Shown piece after piece: positions 39,301 through 54,300 of a stretch of DNA of 64,000 bases. The notes beneath the pieces were generated by a model. The model made no database searches. It saw only the letters and a program-made list of their open reading frames with translations, and was not told the origin of the DNA. Source of the stretch: Rhea pennata (taxonomy: Eukaryota > Chordata > Aves > Rheiformes > Rheidae); the NCBI RefSeq assembly GCF_028389875.1, contig NC_084678.1:14848899-14912898 (forward strand), written 5' to 3'. Numbering within the stretch: the stretch's first letter is position 1; every line of letters starts with the position of its first letter. The translations under genes were made by a program, and so were the position numbers.

Positions 39301-42300
39301 CTCTTTCTCTGGAGATATTCAAGGCCTGCCTGGATGCAACCCTGTCTAAGATGCTCTAGGTGATCCTGCTGAGCAGGGAGGTTGGACTAGATGATCTCCA
39401 GAGGTCCCTTCCAACCTTACTGATTCTATGAAACCTTCCCCTCAGAGGTGAGTTACACACAGCTCTAATGACTCAGTAGAATCATGCTTTTAGCTGGCTA
39501 TATCAAGAGGCCCTAACTGCATTAAGGCTAGTGTACTACCATCAAGATTACAGCTCTCTTTAGATGCAACAGTGCATCTCTAATGAATAGCGAGAAGCAT
39601 TTCTAGAAGACAAGTCCTACCTGTGTGAAACGCCTTTCTTTACTTTGACTCCTCAGAGCTAAAATTATTCTTTATACTAGAATTCTGTCAGAGTCCATGG
39701 TCATCAGCTAGTCTTGTAATTGAAAAGGAAAAACAGTTGTATGGTTCAGAAACAATCCTGTTAAGAGTGGTACTGCACTGTAGCCAAACAATCAGGTTAC
39801 AAGTATTTGTTTCAAGACCTAATGCTGATCCACTGTTAATTAGTTATTAGTATTAGCTGATGAAACAAGTTGTTGAAATGAAACCCTTTTAGGCTGAACT
39901 ATGAAGAGACTGCTACCCTTTCACAGAATCCAAATAATTCCAGTACCAGGTTGTCATCCTATAGTTTGCTCAACTGGCAACAGAGATTAGTGTGTAATCA
40001 TATATACTATTAATAGATTTAGTAGTTGCTTAATGCAAGTGGAAGATAAAAGCAGGTTTGTACAGTGTTTGATTTCCTCATTACTCACTTCTTGTTTCTT
40101 ACCTCCTAATTTTGCTCAGTGTCAACTTGATGTGAGGAAACTTCTCTCTGAAGGTTTCATTCATATCTTTTTTAAGGTCTGAGGGTTTCACATATTCTAT
40201 GACTGTTGTCTGAAATGCAGGAGGCAAAATTTGTCATTGCTCCTGTTAGCAGTACTGACAGCCAAGCAAGCCTTTCAAGGACACTTTAAGGCAAAGGCAA
40301 AATCAAGTTCTTTATTCAAGATTTCAAAATTCTGTAAAGTCCTGCTAACTAATAGTCAAGGCTGAGTCTCTGCCACAATCTTAGAAGTCTTAATAAGCTA
40401 GTAAGCAAATGGTTATAAATAAAAGACAGGAACATGGACATAAGGGACAGATTTCTTCTTGACAAGGCTCAGTGTGCAAAACCAACTGCCAATATTTTTC
40501 CTAATTAGTTCTCAAAAAAGCCACAACTTGCTTTTCTTCTCTCCCTCAGGGTAGCTCTTTATAAGAAGGTCTTCAGGCACTGTTCAGGTATGCCAGTCAC
40601 TTACCATGTATGAGGCAAAGATGAGAACACGCTTGTGTTTCCCACAGGGCCACTGAGGATCATCCAGAAGATCTGGATCATACTCTGCTGCTTCCCCTGT
40701 TTCATTTCCTGAAGGAATGAAGAAAGCACAACACTGGATCACAAGAGACGCAGCTTCAGAAATTGTTTCCTCTTTTTAAGAGTTTTCAAACAGCAAATGT
40801 TAAGAGTTTGCCTGCACTCTGGGGTCTGCAGACACTGCAGCTACTGCCACCTGTCCTCATTCAATAAATGCGCCAGTCAGGTATTCGGATTATTAACAAA
40901 AACAAATAAACAAACAAAGCTCTCTCTAACAGATGCCTGAAATACCATTTTAGACTTAGTGCAATCTAATAGTTCATATTTGCCAAATACGAACTATGAA
41001 AACAGCAGCACAACATTGAATTCATTTGCATATACTCAAATCTTTCAAACATATTTGTTAGATGTACATTTTTACAAAAGATAGCAGATTGCTGTCATAA
41101 ACTCTTTGGTTAATGCGCTGTTAAGGTGCTGGAAGGCAAGGAGGACAACCTGTCAATCAGATGCTTCTTGTTGAAAAATATAAAACCTCAGGTTTACAGG
41201 GAAAAGGTTGTACTTGAATTGTGTAAATATAACTAGGCCAGATATACAGAGGAATGTAACGAATGCTTGCAAGTCTCCTAAGACTCATCCTTTTCACTTT
41301 ATTAACAAGCTTTCTTTGCTAGGATGCGCTAGAAACAGTCCCTCTCCAATTGCAACAAATCCCTCCTAAAAATGCATTTCACCAATTGCACTGTTTCTAT
41401 CAAACATATTAATTTCATGCTCTGTATGCACGTGGTAACAAAGCTGGCAATTGACCTTACCTATCTCAGTTCCTGCTGGTATTGTTTTTGCTGTCACAGG
41501 TTTATACCTTGATCCAGGAAGATTCCGTGAAGCACTAGCCCGACATGGAGGAATAACACTATGGCTGTCAGTTTTGCGGACAACTAGGGCATTGGTTGGA
41601 TACAAGAATTTTGCATAGGACACAACCTTAAATAAAAGAAAACTAGTAGTTATAAAAGGAACTTTATTGAAATGCTTATTACCAGACATCTAGGACTTTC
41701 CTAAACAGAAGCAAATCTGGAGTTTTTTTTGGAGTTGGAGACTCCTTTGTTTATCGCAAACCTTGAACCGTGAGCATGAAGAAAGGGGGAAGAATTTGGA
41801 TACAATAAAGCCTTTCTTGCATCATTTCAGCATGGGAGAACTGTAGAGGATTCAGGAGATGGGAGAAGGAAAAGGGGAGAACCACATCAGCAACATTCTG
41901 GCAATAAATAAATTTAATCAAATACATTTTTTTCCAAATTTCTATCAAATCATGATTTACAAGTTGCCCGAGATCCAAGAATCAAATAAATTCTCCAGAA
42001 ACAGAGGCAGAAGTGATAGGGGACTCTGACAGCTTCTTGAAGAGAAGCATCATCACAACTCATTTCCAACACTTAAAACTTTAAGGATCTAAACAAAAAA
42101 CAGCTCTGAAAGTTAAAGCTTTCATTTTATGGATGCCAAGAGGCTAACTTACCTGCCCATCATCCCTGGCTCCCATCAGTAGTTTAGTCATCAGCATGAC
42201 AGATTAAGAGAGACAAAGCATTTCCTTACCTTGCCATCAGCTCCCAGCTCTACTCCTTCCAGTCCAAGCACCATCTCAGTGGAGACTGAAACCCCCCCAG

Positions 42301-45300
42301 AAGGATGTCGCTGTTTCTGTCCTTCCATTTTCAGATCACTAAAGGCAGATAAGAGCACACTAGTGGAAAATGCTGCACAAGCTCAACTTCCTCTATGATA
42401 AACATTGTCTACAGCCAACACCACAAGGTCAGTTCCACTATCTGGGAACAGGGCATCTCCTTGATCCCATTTCCAAGCAAGCATTAATTTTTGAATAATC
42501 TATTCAAAACGTAGAGATTCTCCATTGACTGAATAATCAGATTTCATCTCATTTTAACTCATATCTGTACCAATATAGTTACTAACAGTAAACTCAGGTT
42601 TTTATATACAGTCTTTCTGCACAGAATTATTCCATTTTTTACGCTCTAACGCTCAAACACTTAACATCAAGCATGACTAATATTGCTAGTTTTCCAGGAT
42701 TAGAAACTTGCCTTTCAATTGCAATTTTCCAACCACTGTGCACACAAGCTCACACTAAGAATTAGGATTGCTAGCAGAACTCTGCTTCAGTGATGACAGC
42801 ATGCAGCATTGTCACCTAAATTCCAATGCAAAAAAGCAGCTTTCAGTTGAAGAACTGCATGGCCAGCTTACGCACAAGCAGAATGACACAGTGCTCAAAA
42901 CTGCTCTGAAGTAACTCCAGTGACCTTGCTGCTTTCCCATGAAATGAAAGAATATTTCCCCACTGACTATTTTTATAGCAAGCATGTTTGAATACAATGC
43001 AATTCCCACCACTAAATATCCGTTTCCTTCTTCCATATGTTATGTACAGGACAGAGATGACAATACAATTGTTTTAAAAGAAGTGGATTAAAGTAAAATG
43101 AATATTTTTATAGCATACTTGTATATCACAGACCTTCAGAGAATCATCATGAGCGTCCAAAAGGGACTAAGAAAAGCTACCGGAAAATCTAGCTAGCATG
43201 TTATTTCTCATGAGTAATTTTATTTACAGTTCTGCACAAAAATGGAGTTCAAATAAATTAAATGCAGTATTAATCAGGCTACATTGTTTCAGTTTCTCTT
43301 AAAATGCAAACACAATGACACTCATGGCTTAGAAGAGCTGAAAGCTAAAAGAGCATCTTAAGCTTATTTAGATATAGCTTCACTATAAACCCTTGAGAAG
43401 TTTTCAGTAAGGAAGGTAGCATCCTTCCTTGATGTTCTGATTTATCAGAATAGTATTTGAGTCCAGGTTATCCTGCAAACTCTGTCAGCATCAGTATAGT
43501 TAGTGATTAAGGTGGCAGAGATACAGTTCTGAAGTGGCAGGATCTGGATACGTAGGCCATCGTGTCAACAGAAACACGTTTAAGATACAGCTTTTCCTCA
43601 TTCTGCTATGCTATTGTGTGAACACAATTACTTGTTGCACTACAGAGAATTACTTTTTGACCACTTCAGGAGTATGTGAATATTCTTGATACTGCAGCAA
43701 ATCGCGTTACATATTCCCAGCTGGTAATAAGAATTCCACAGGGTAGGAGAGACTTGAGCGTGTAAATAACATCTGAAGAGAAGCCTACCCTTTTCCAGTA
43801 TTCTCTCAAAGTTAGAATGAACACTGACTATGGGGCAATGTCGGATTTTACTGCTCTGACAGCAGTCCATATATTTAAGTCAGATATATGCTCACTTGAT
43901 TCAGAACAAGATAGCTACAACAACAACCGTACTCATTTAAGAAGCTCTTTTGCAAACAATATTCATCAAATTTCACAAAGCAGTTAAAAATGACTCACCT
44001 GATCCTTAAACTTTCCCCGTAAGGTAGGATAGAAAAAGCCACACACAGTGTTCGTTTAGCACAGATTAATACTATCCTGTAGATAGACAGAAAAATATCA
44101 GGGTAAGAATTAAGATTCAGAAGTTACAGGCAGCAACAAAGGAGGTTTTTATGGAACATAAACACCAGATCTGTCTTAATCTGCCCTGTAGATTACATAG
44201 GTAACACTGCCAATTTTATGCTTTGAGGAAGTGACACAAAACCAGAAGATTCATTCTGACCCTGTAGATCCTTAGAGCCACGCTCTATATCAAATCCCAG
44301 TGTTCAGTAACTGGCCTTACCATGGGGACTTCTCATAGGATGTTCCAGTCTTTAGATATTTTTATTTACAGATATATATGAAAAAGCTGATTTAGGAGTG
44401 AGAGTCAACTACTGTAGACTCTTGCTATACAAGAATCTCCAAGTTATTTTCTGTCTTGCTGGCCTGTTACCCAGTGCTCAGGTCTGCCATCCTTGGAGAT
44501 CAGGAGATAATGTACTCCCCTCCCCCCCGGAACTGTTGACTGCGCTTTCCTCTCACTCATATTTGGTTCTAGCTATTAAAAACAGTTTACCTGCTCTTAC
44601 AAAATAAGTTACATTTCCCTAGTTGCTGTCCCACTTCCATGGCGATTTTGCAGCGGTGGCTTCATCTTACCAGTTTCAAATGTGTGACCAGCAGTTTACT
44701 TAAGCAAGCCCTAAAGAAAGACTATCTGTCATGCATCTGATTCCCTTGCAACACATGCCCTCTTAAATAGCCTGTGCTATTTGTGAATAACACCAGTTTT
44801 CTACATTCCAGACAGAAATTCTCATTCTCCAGGTATTCTTTTGCAATGAAACAGTTCTCAAAAGTTCACTCATTTCATCTCCTTCTTTACTATACTGGAG
44901 CTGACAGTGTTGAGAGAGATGATCTCACAAGGTTTTTATTTTATACTTACTTGGACGATGGCATCACTCAAAAATCTCACAGTCCTATAAATACTAATAG
45001 GGACACAGCCCCTTCTTTTTCTGCTACCCAATAATTAAAAGTGAAAGAATTAAGATAAACCAAGCCATTCTCCACACGTCTTCCTCAGCTCTGATCTTTC
45101 TCTATGCCAGAAACGAGGAAGTGGCTGGGATAGTCATGTCTGCCTTGAACCTCCTTCCTCCTTCTTCAAGGTAGGATAGCAAAATAGACCACCAGACTAT
45201 TACTGAAGCTATAACAAATATGGACATGTAATGCCTATGACACACATATATATAAAACTAACAAGACCACATGGATATCACATACTATTACCACCGATAT

Positions 45301-48300
45301 GAAAAGGCTAACCACACTATGCTCCTGAAGTCTATTTTTAAGAGTATCCTATTTCACATGAGTAAAAGGGGCACAGCTGGTCTCCAGAAGTTACCTGCTG
45401 TTCTTCGTGTCATACTGCCTCATGTTCTTGATGAAGTGCATCTTCTTCAAACTTTTGTGTCTTGGAGACCCAGAAATGTGCTTGGTTCTGCAATTATTAA
45501 AAAAAAATGCCCACACTTAAGAGCTCCAAAAAAAGTCATGCCAATTTTATGATCAGATGGCAGCAAGAGCATGCAGGACCTCAGATATTGGCGTGGAAGA
45601 GGGTGGAGGGAACAGAGGACTGCATGCAACGAGTTGAGATTAATGCTGCTTTTGAAAAAAGTACCTTCGTACACTGGCATATTCCACTATGTCTTCTAAA
45701 AAGTCTAGAGAGCAGCGCTGGGAGATAAAACGCCTTCTGTAAAATGTACAACACCACGAAGAGTGAACAATATTAGTTCATGGCCTCTGAACTTAGGAAC
45801 TGCAACAGATCTATGAGTTCATACTGACAAAACGCAGTATTTTTCTTTTCTTTTCTTTTTTTTCCTGGAACAGCGCTTAACTAAAGAGTTTCAGATCTCT
45901 AAAAGGCCAAGAACTTTCCCCACCCCCCCCCAGTTCCAGGACCTTTATAGCCATTTACTTCCTTTGAATGATGTATTTATACCAATTTAATTACAAGAGC
46001 ATTCACTATCTTCACCACATAGGAACACTTGCCTACAAGTTATACACCTAAAAAGCTTCCAAATACTTGTTCAAAATCTTACAAGAAATATTAGAAAAAG
46101 CCCCCCACACTAAGGCAAGGGAATAAATAATTTTTAAATCAGTCTAATGATATATACAGATATAGCTGTATGATAATGAAACGTCTATATTTGTATTTTT
46201 CCTTCATGCAGGACACTATTTTCCAGCGCTGGGAGTCAATAGTCTAAAAGTCTATGATATTAACTCAGTAAAATTGACAGATCTCTCAGTAAAACAATAG
46301 AGGGGGCTAGTAGAGGAAGCAAGGAGTATTCACTGTCCATCTGAAATCCCAGAATGGAAGATGCAAAGAGAAGAACAGAAGGAATTATGTGAGTTACTGT
46401 AACAGTAATGGGGCATTACATTTAGGCAGAAAAATGGGCCTTGTTGAAGTAAAATATATTAACATCGCCAAAGTCAGTTCATTCTTTGTTGGTTGATATT
46501 TACAAATTAATTGCAAAATCCTACGGCTGCAGTCTGCATAGGAACAACGCATTCAGACTCAACTGCCACCAACAAAATACTGAGCTTATATTCTATATTT
46601 TCTGCATTGTTTAAGCATATATTATGCTATATTTTTAGCACAAGTTACATGCACTGAAGTCCAAATTTTTCTTAAAAGTTTACATAGTAACTCAACAGAT
46701 TGACTATGCTGCTGTGGAAGTCAATTTAAGAGAAGCTTACTAGACAAAGTTGCAGGCCTCTCTGGTTTAAAGGCTTAAGAAGAGCCACTTCTGGGGACAA
46801 AAAAATCTTTAAGCTCCACATATTGCATCCCTAGAAAAACAATAAATACTTTGAGAAAGAAATTGCTGCTATTCATTGTAAGTTACAAATCTGTGATGCA
46901 AGAGGCAGCAGTCATAGACCCTTGCAGCACTCACTTGCCCAGGCTACGTGGCTGCACACTGCCCTTGGGGATGCTCCGGGGTCTCACAGAGCGGCTTTGG
47001 GAGCACTTGTACACGAGGCCAGGTTCTCCGGTGTGGAAGTTAACATCCAACACTAGACTATAAGCACACTACCTTGTGTGGGTGTAGGGAAATAAGAGCT
47101 CAGGATAAATGAAATTTATTACTAATTAACAGTTATGGAAGAGTCTTACTCAGGAAAAGCATTTATAGCTTCAGTTGAATCAAGTTAAATATAAAAAAAG
47201 CTATTTGGGATTAAGTCTGGTGGTGAAGTCCAGCATGTCAAGATTTCGAAATAGTTTAACAGTCTGCTAATCCTAGTTACTGTGTGTTCAGCCTCATCAG
47301 CTTGAGCTGGATAAGAAATACAAGTACACTATTTTGTTGCTGCAGAAGGACATACACTAGAGTACTGGGCATGAACAAAAACTGGCTGTTTTGTCTTAAG
47401 CCTAGTGCTGAGGAATGCACGTACACACTTGCTCGAGCGACAAAGCAGGTGTTTGCTCCTCTTTTCCTCCTTCTTGCAAGTTATTTCCTCTTCTGAATTA
47501 CTCAGCAGTTACTGCCAGAGATGCCTGCCAGAAGCTGTGCCAGTGAGACGTGGCAGTTACACTTTGCACATCATAACTACCATGCAGAGTCACCAATACA
47601 CAGAACGTTCTAAGCAAATACAAATTTCCATGACAAGCAGATTATTTGCAACAGGGGTATTTGCTCCTTTGTTTAAAGCTATACCAGCTCCTTTCGAGCT
47701 TAAGAAGCAGGAAAAACTACCACTTCAGAAAAGGTGATGCTCTGGTATTTTTCCTTATACACTGATTTAACTATTATTTAAAAATGCTGATCCATCGGGA
47801 AACTTCTGCAGTGAGGTTTCTAATGTTATTCCTGGAGTTGTACAGGTCAACATTTATCAAGAGGTTTTCCAAAAAGGCACTTCAATCTCAAAGTACTGCT
47901 AAAACTAAATTAATTCTTCACCATACATTCAAAAGAATGTAGATTACCATTTCCCCTGTATCTTCAAGCACGTACCGAGAACAAATCCCAAACTAAACAA
48001 ATGAATGTTTTTCTTCCCAAAGTTGGCTCATAATTTTCTTAGCGTCCTTTTAAAAGAGAATTTGTATCAACTTACACACCCATATAAAGCTTTATTTTTC
48101 CCTTGAAATAAATCTGCTGTTGCTTTCAGTTTCTCAACAGTACTGCTCGGACATTCTTAATGGTGGTGGGGAACAAAAAAACTAAAACCCCGAAACGCCT
48201 ACAACTCAAACAAGTAGGAGGCTGAAAAATTAGCGTGCCTTTCTGTAAACACAGGAGAGGTAAGCCCTTCCCGTGAACTAACACTTGTATTACTGCTAGC

Positions 48301-51300
48301 GATTGCCTCCTACAAACCAGCAGCTATCGAAGGAGCCAATAAAGAACATTCGTGGCACGCCTAATAGATTGCCTTCAACGCCCTTCACCAACACTTCAGT
48401 CTTCAAATATTTTTTTTGTTCTTTTTTAGCAAGAATGGAATGAGAAAGTTCAACAATTTCAAATCCATGTGGTTTTCAACTCTAATTAGGCATCTGACCT
48501 GCAATGAAAGAAACAATTTCACGAAATACGGAGCCCAGTCTCACAGCTACTCGCCTGAACACAGTTATCGATCCTTCCCTAGTCTTCCTCCCTCAGTGGG
48601 GAAGTCCTGGCTGGATGCAGACTCAAAGAAACCATGTGTGGGTGAGCAAAGGAAAAACAAAGCTAAAGCCAGCAACAAGAGGGATGGGTATAAGAAGAGC
48701 ATGCGGTTCTGGAAGAGGGTGCCAGTGTAACCAGCTGGCCTGATTCAGAGAGCCACAGCTGCCATCCTGGTGGAGACGGTCGGGAACGCTATTTGTTCTG
48801 GACACCTTCTACAAGAACAACCTGTTGTTCTGTAAGTGCATACCTAAGTAAAAAGCTGCTGCAAGGAAAGGAAGAGCCTGCCCATTCGCTTCAAACCACA
48901 ATGACTCATCCCCACGGTGACAACAGGAAGTGTCGTTTTTAGCTATGTTTATAGCCAGTATTTTTTTGTCCTTAAATGAAGTTGTCACCTTGGAGAAATT
49001 CAAGGTGTTGGGCAGGACGTGCTCCTCAAATCTCTAGATAAGATACACACAGAGGTCTCAAATCCAGTTAAGAGCTGGTACCTAAATAGCATATTTGCTC
49101 GAGTAAACATTTTACAGCGACACCTTTCTGTCGCCGTGAAAAGCTGTTGGTCTCAATTGCATTAGTCAGCAGAACTTCTTTATTAGGCGGTGCCTTTTTG
49201 GAGTGTATTGCAAACTAATGCTTTCCAAAGCCTCTGAGCTTATTTTGCAAACAGTTTGCTATAGATTTAGAGCTTTTTTCATACAGTCAATTCACACTTC
49301 AACAACAGGGAACACAGGATCACTTTAGCAGCTGCTGGCTTCTGCCCGATGAAAAAAAAAAAAAAAAAAAAAAAAGAAAAACGTTGAGTCACATACCCTG
49401 AGCTAAGCAGATTCATCTAGGATAACATTCCTTGCCTGTGGTCTGATTGAATTCCAGTGGTCTGATCCACTGGAATTCAAAGGATTATAATTAGTTTCTA
49501 AAGTGCATTTGTTGCCAAATGTCACCTAAATACCAAAACATAATACCAAAAATCTATACACGTCCTGTAAGTTACCTTACAAACACTTTTATTGACACAC
49601 TACTTGGCAATTGACAGTTAAAGTACCCAATATTAAAGTTGCAATGAGTTCAGGTTATAACTTCAATTGTATCCTGAAGATAGCTCAGACACATCCACTG
49701 GCCAATATCACCTGAAGTTCATGGCTGTAAGCAAGCAACCACTTGAGCACAGCTATTTCCTGATAAGCTGCAGAGGGTCTTTGCTTGTGTGTTTGGATTT
49801 TTTTGGTCAAGAGATCACTTTTGAGACTTACCCTCTTATTTTAGGAGCCAGTAGAACAGGACATTCCCAGAACCACCACATTAAAAAGAGTACACACATT
49901 TATAACATAATAATTCATCACATTTATACAACCAGCACTTCTAGGGGACCCACCAGAAGACAATCCCAGGCAACATGTGCCCAGAGATAAGAGGCTATCA
50001 AGCAGAGGAATTCTGGATTAAGCCTCTGCTTCTTATCACCACATAGACACACACAATCCAACACAGCTGCTTGACATGGGATGAGCTAAACATGAACATA
50101 AAGAACCCCTTAAATTCAAAATTCTATTTTCACCTCTCCCTCAGCGGAGCAGTAGCCAACCCATATATTCATCCTTTTGGATAGAATTCCCAGCAAAGAG
50201 CCCCAACTGCCAGTACTCCTAGCTTCAGAGCTCTGTCTCCTTCCAGTTCTGACAGCACCCTACTAAGTGCAGACAGAGAAATACATGGCACAGGGCAAAC
50301 AACCATGGCCAAGCAGCACACAGGCTTCCTGGCCCAGAGGTTTACATAGCTCTAAAGTGTCCCAACCGAACAGGATACAGCTAAGAGCAACCTATGTATA
50401 GCACCAGTAATCCTCAAATGTCCCGACTTGCAAACTGAAAGGAAAAAGCTGTTTAAGTCACAGCAGATTAAAGAACAAGCAGTGACCTTTCAAATGCCCT
50501 TCCAGGAGTATTTTGCCTCCCTCACAACAGGCTGATCTACAGGTACCCCAAAGGACAAGGGTAAAGCTGGAGGAACTTGCTGTAATTAGCCAGGTCATAG
50601 TATTTGCTGAAGACCGGTCATCTCTAAGCAAATGCAAAAGAGACGCTAATCCTTCCTGTACTATCAGACATCACTTAAGGCCTCTTCTCCGGCAAGTCTC
50701 TTCTCCGGCTCTTCTTGGGCCATATCCCCCGCTGAGTGACAGTGTCAGTCCTCTGCACCTTCTGGCCACCTGTTCTACAACCACAGAACCTGCTGCTGTA
50801 TGCAAGGCTCCACTTCCAAGTCTTTTCTGTGTAACAGTTGAAAGCAGTAGTCCTCATGAATCTCATTTTAACTAATATTTCCCCAGCCTCTCAAAATGTA
50901 TTTTCATATCAATCTATTTCCTCCAGAGGCTTTCCAGCCTTAATATCCATCCATTATTTCCACTGGAGGTAAAAATGCGTAGTCTCGTCTTAGAATTGTA
51001 GTGGTTGATGATCTCACTTAAGCCAGTAAGTGTAGCTACTATTTCACCTTCTTGAAATTTCTTTGTTTAGCCCCTCTGGTTTCTGTATTTCTGTCAAAGC
51101 AAGTGAACTGACTTCAAAAGGTTTCTTCCCTTCTTAGGAAGGGATTAAGTCAGAAGTTTCTAAAAATCTTAATAGGATTTCACTCCCATCCAAATTACCC
51201 CCCACCTTTCTCATGCGAGCAGGTTTGCAGTCTGAGCCAACCAGACAGCCAAAGGGTCAATGCAGTCAGCACTCAGTTATTTTCACCTACAAGTATATCA

Positions 51301-54300
51301 CTCAGCCATATGCATCTGGGCTTTGTCTTCTGTCACAACTTTTTATCATGATTAGTTCCATGGCAGTGTACAACAGCAGAGGAGAAACTCTGTGTTCTTG
51401 TTTCACACCATTATTGCAGCTCTGGACATATTTCACTTCAAACGCAGTAGCTTTCTGTTAACCTTTACAGAATCCCATTAAAAGTAATGAAGATGTTGCC
51501 AGTGATGCTTCAGGGCATAGAAGTATGGAAGAGACGCGCGATGAGCCTGGAGAACTCATTACCAGCCTCAGCACTCTCTTCAAGCTGGGTAAGCTACTGG
51601 GGTCATTGCAGCCCATCAGAGAAAGGACTGCAACACCTGCTTAGGTACCAAGTTGCTCATATCACCCAGGCTTCCTCCTGCACTGTATTTATGAGGAAGT
51701 TTAATGACCTCATCATTAGCTACACTGAATGACACCATCAAGAGATCAGGTGCTGTTCATAATTTGCTGGCTGGAAACAGATTTCCATTTCTGAATTTTA
51801 AATCAATCATTCAGCTTTTCTCTACCATGAGGGATAAACAATGAGGGATATGATTACTGCTGAGTGCAGGCTTTGGAAAATGGTCACGGGGAAGCTACTG
51901 GAGAATACTGGATATTAGCAGAGGTTTATGCACACTAGCAGCTACATGAAACCTGATACAACAATTCACTACATAAATTGAATCAACAACTATCCTAGGA
52001 TTATTGCTAGTTACACATAACTTCTACAGGGAGCTCTATAGACAGAGAAAGGAAAAGTAGAAGACAAACCAGAGGATCACAGAAAGATGACAATAGCTTG
52101 CACCCAACCTATATTTTTGCTCCAAAATATCTGGGCTCCTTTCGTACCATAACACCACAAAGCAGTGGAATGTAATTTACTTAGATCACAGGAGTTTGCT
52201 TTTGTGGAGAAGACTGCTTTCAGGTTTGCCGCTGGCATAGCATGTTCGCCGCTGGACTCCTGTCCCCAAATCCCTGCAGGAGCAGAGAGCAGGAAATCAG
52301 GCCCAGTGAGACAAGTGTTCAAAGATGCTACAAAAATCAGACAGTAACATGACTTGAGATCTCCTCCAGTCAAATGTATAGGCACTACTGATTTATTTCA
52401 GATGGAGTCACATCCATCGCTCTTCCGCTGGAGAGAAGGACGCCACGATGCATGCACACGCATGCATGCACACCCCCAGGCACTCGGCTAAAATTAGCAG
52501 CAAGGCTTATAGTCTCTGTTGCTCTTTAGCAATACAGACTGCTAATAGGTGGAAAAAATGGATGAGGTCAAGGATTTTTAATTACGGTGCAAAATTGGGG
52601 GCCAATACAATTTGGTTTCCCATTTCTTACTTGCAAGAGGTTTATTTTAATATGGATGTCCCTTTATAAGTTTTTTTTTTTTAAACATGCCTCAGTATAA
52701 TCACAGTTGTCAAGAGACTGAGTTATTAATATAGCAAGGGCAAAAAACATGTATTGGTTTGTGGAAGCACCAGGTTAGGAACAACCACAAAAGGAAATCT
52801 GCACATGAAATCAGACCCCTATTTGTTTACAGTAGGAAGATATACTTGACAAGTTTGTTTTATCAAGGTGAACTTTAAAGAATTAAGCTGTATAATTATC
52901 CTTCCTTGCACGTAAGCCAAGGAAGCCTGCAGATACAAATTGTGCTTCAATCAGACCGAGCAAGAATACTAGCACTGGAGATTTAAAAAGTTTAATTTTT
53001 CTTAGCTGCTGTTATTTAGGCAGACTGGGAGACATTTACTGTCTTCAGGCTTTCATTTAAGGAGAATCCCTATTTTTAAGGAGAATCCCTATTTTTAATA
53101 CCAATGTCCCATGCCTCACCACCCTCCATGTTTAAATTAATGAGCTTCCTGCTCCTCAAAAGCACATCAAGTACAGCTCTCCAGAAGCTGCAATTTTTTG
53201 GCAATTAAGGCCCCAGAAAGTCAGAAACCATATTCATACTGAATCCCATTCAAAAGTTTGTCATAATCAAGTGTTCAGTGCAACAAATCGCTTCAGTGAA
53301 GAACCTATGCCATCAAGTGCTGAGGACTGAGTAAGACCTTTTCATGGATAGACATTTTTAAACTTGACATCCGCTGTGGAGCTGCAGTAGAGGAGAAGAC
53401 ACCCTGTATAGGTGACAGTATGGCTACTGCTCAGCTCTAAAGCACTCCTTCCTTCCAAGGTGAGCTGTTTGCTGCTTTATGGCAACGCTGCTGGATGCAC
53501 AAACATGCAGCACGTGGGCCACCACACAGAGCTCTTGCAGTGTAATTTGCAGCAAGCCACTGCCCCAGCAGTTCATTCTGACACTTGTTTAAAATGCCGG
53601 CGTGCCAGAGAATAAATGCAAGAGTCACACAGGGGGCCTAGTTTCTTTCTCCAAGAATCTTCATTTTCAAGGGGAAATCCAAACCCATTATCTAAATTAA
53701 CAAGGAAAGTCATTTTTTGTTTCAGAGCAGGTCTCTGTCAGACCCCACAGGATTAGAGAGGAGGCCCAGTTCCTTGACCTCTCTTCTTATTCAAGGTTTG
53801 TTTACAAAATCGAAGGCGCAAGAGACTTTCCTGCATCAGAGCTGGTCCAAAACAGCCTAGAAAAAAACTGAACATTCCTCAAAGGAAAGGAAAGACGCTT
53901 GCAAGAAAAAAAAAATGTATCATGCAGCATACACAACAAGTGAGAAGGAACATAAACAGAAATGAAGGATAGATTGAATTAAGTTGGAGGCAAGTGAAAC
54001 ACTCACTAAGCCTGAAAGTCTCTAAATACTAACGAGAAAAGAAAATACTGTAGATACTCATCACAGCGTCTGCTCCTTTATTGCTGATTCACAGCCATAT
54101 ATGATTAAGAACCTAATGCTACTAAGAAACAAGCTTTGCATTCATTGCATTTCATATATCACATTGTTTTGGTGCTAAGAGTGTTTAGACAATCCAAGGA
54201 TTAAATAATGCCTTCCAGTTAAGTATTATGAAAACCATATGTTGCAAGAGAACCATGAAGCCAGATGTGAGATTTGCCTTGCCCAAAGCCCACTTCTAAA

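Noticed and set aside
37928-39359. Two adjacent plus-strand open frames as a host gene
   Set aside because: RT motifs and the CR1 3' octamer show they are parts of one damaged CR1 ORF2, not a host gene.
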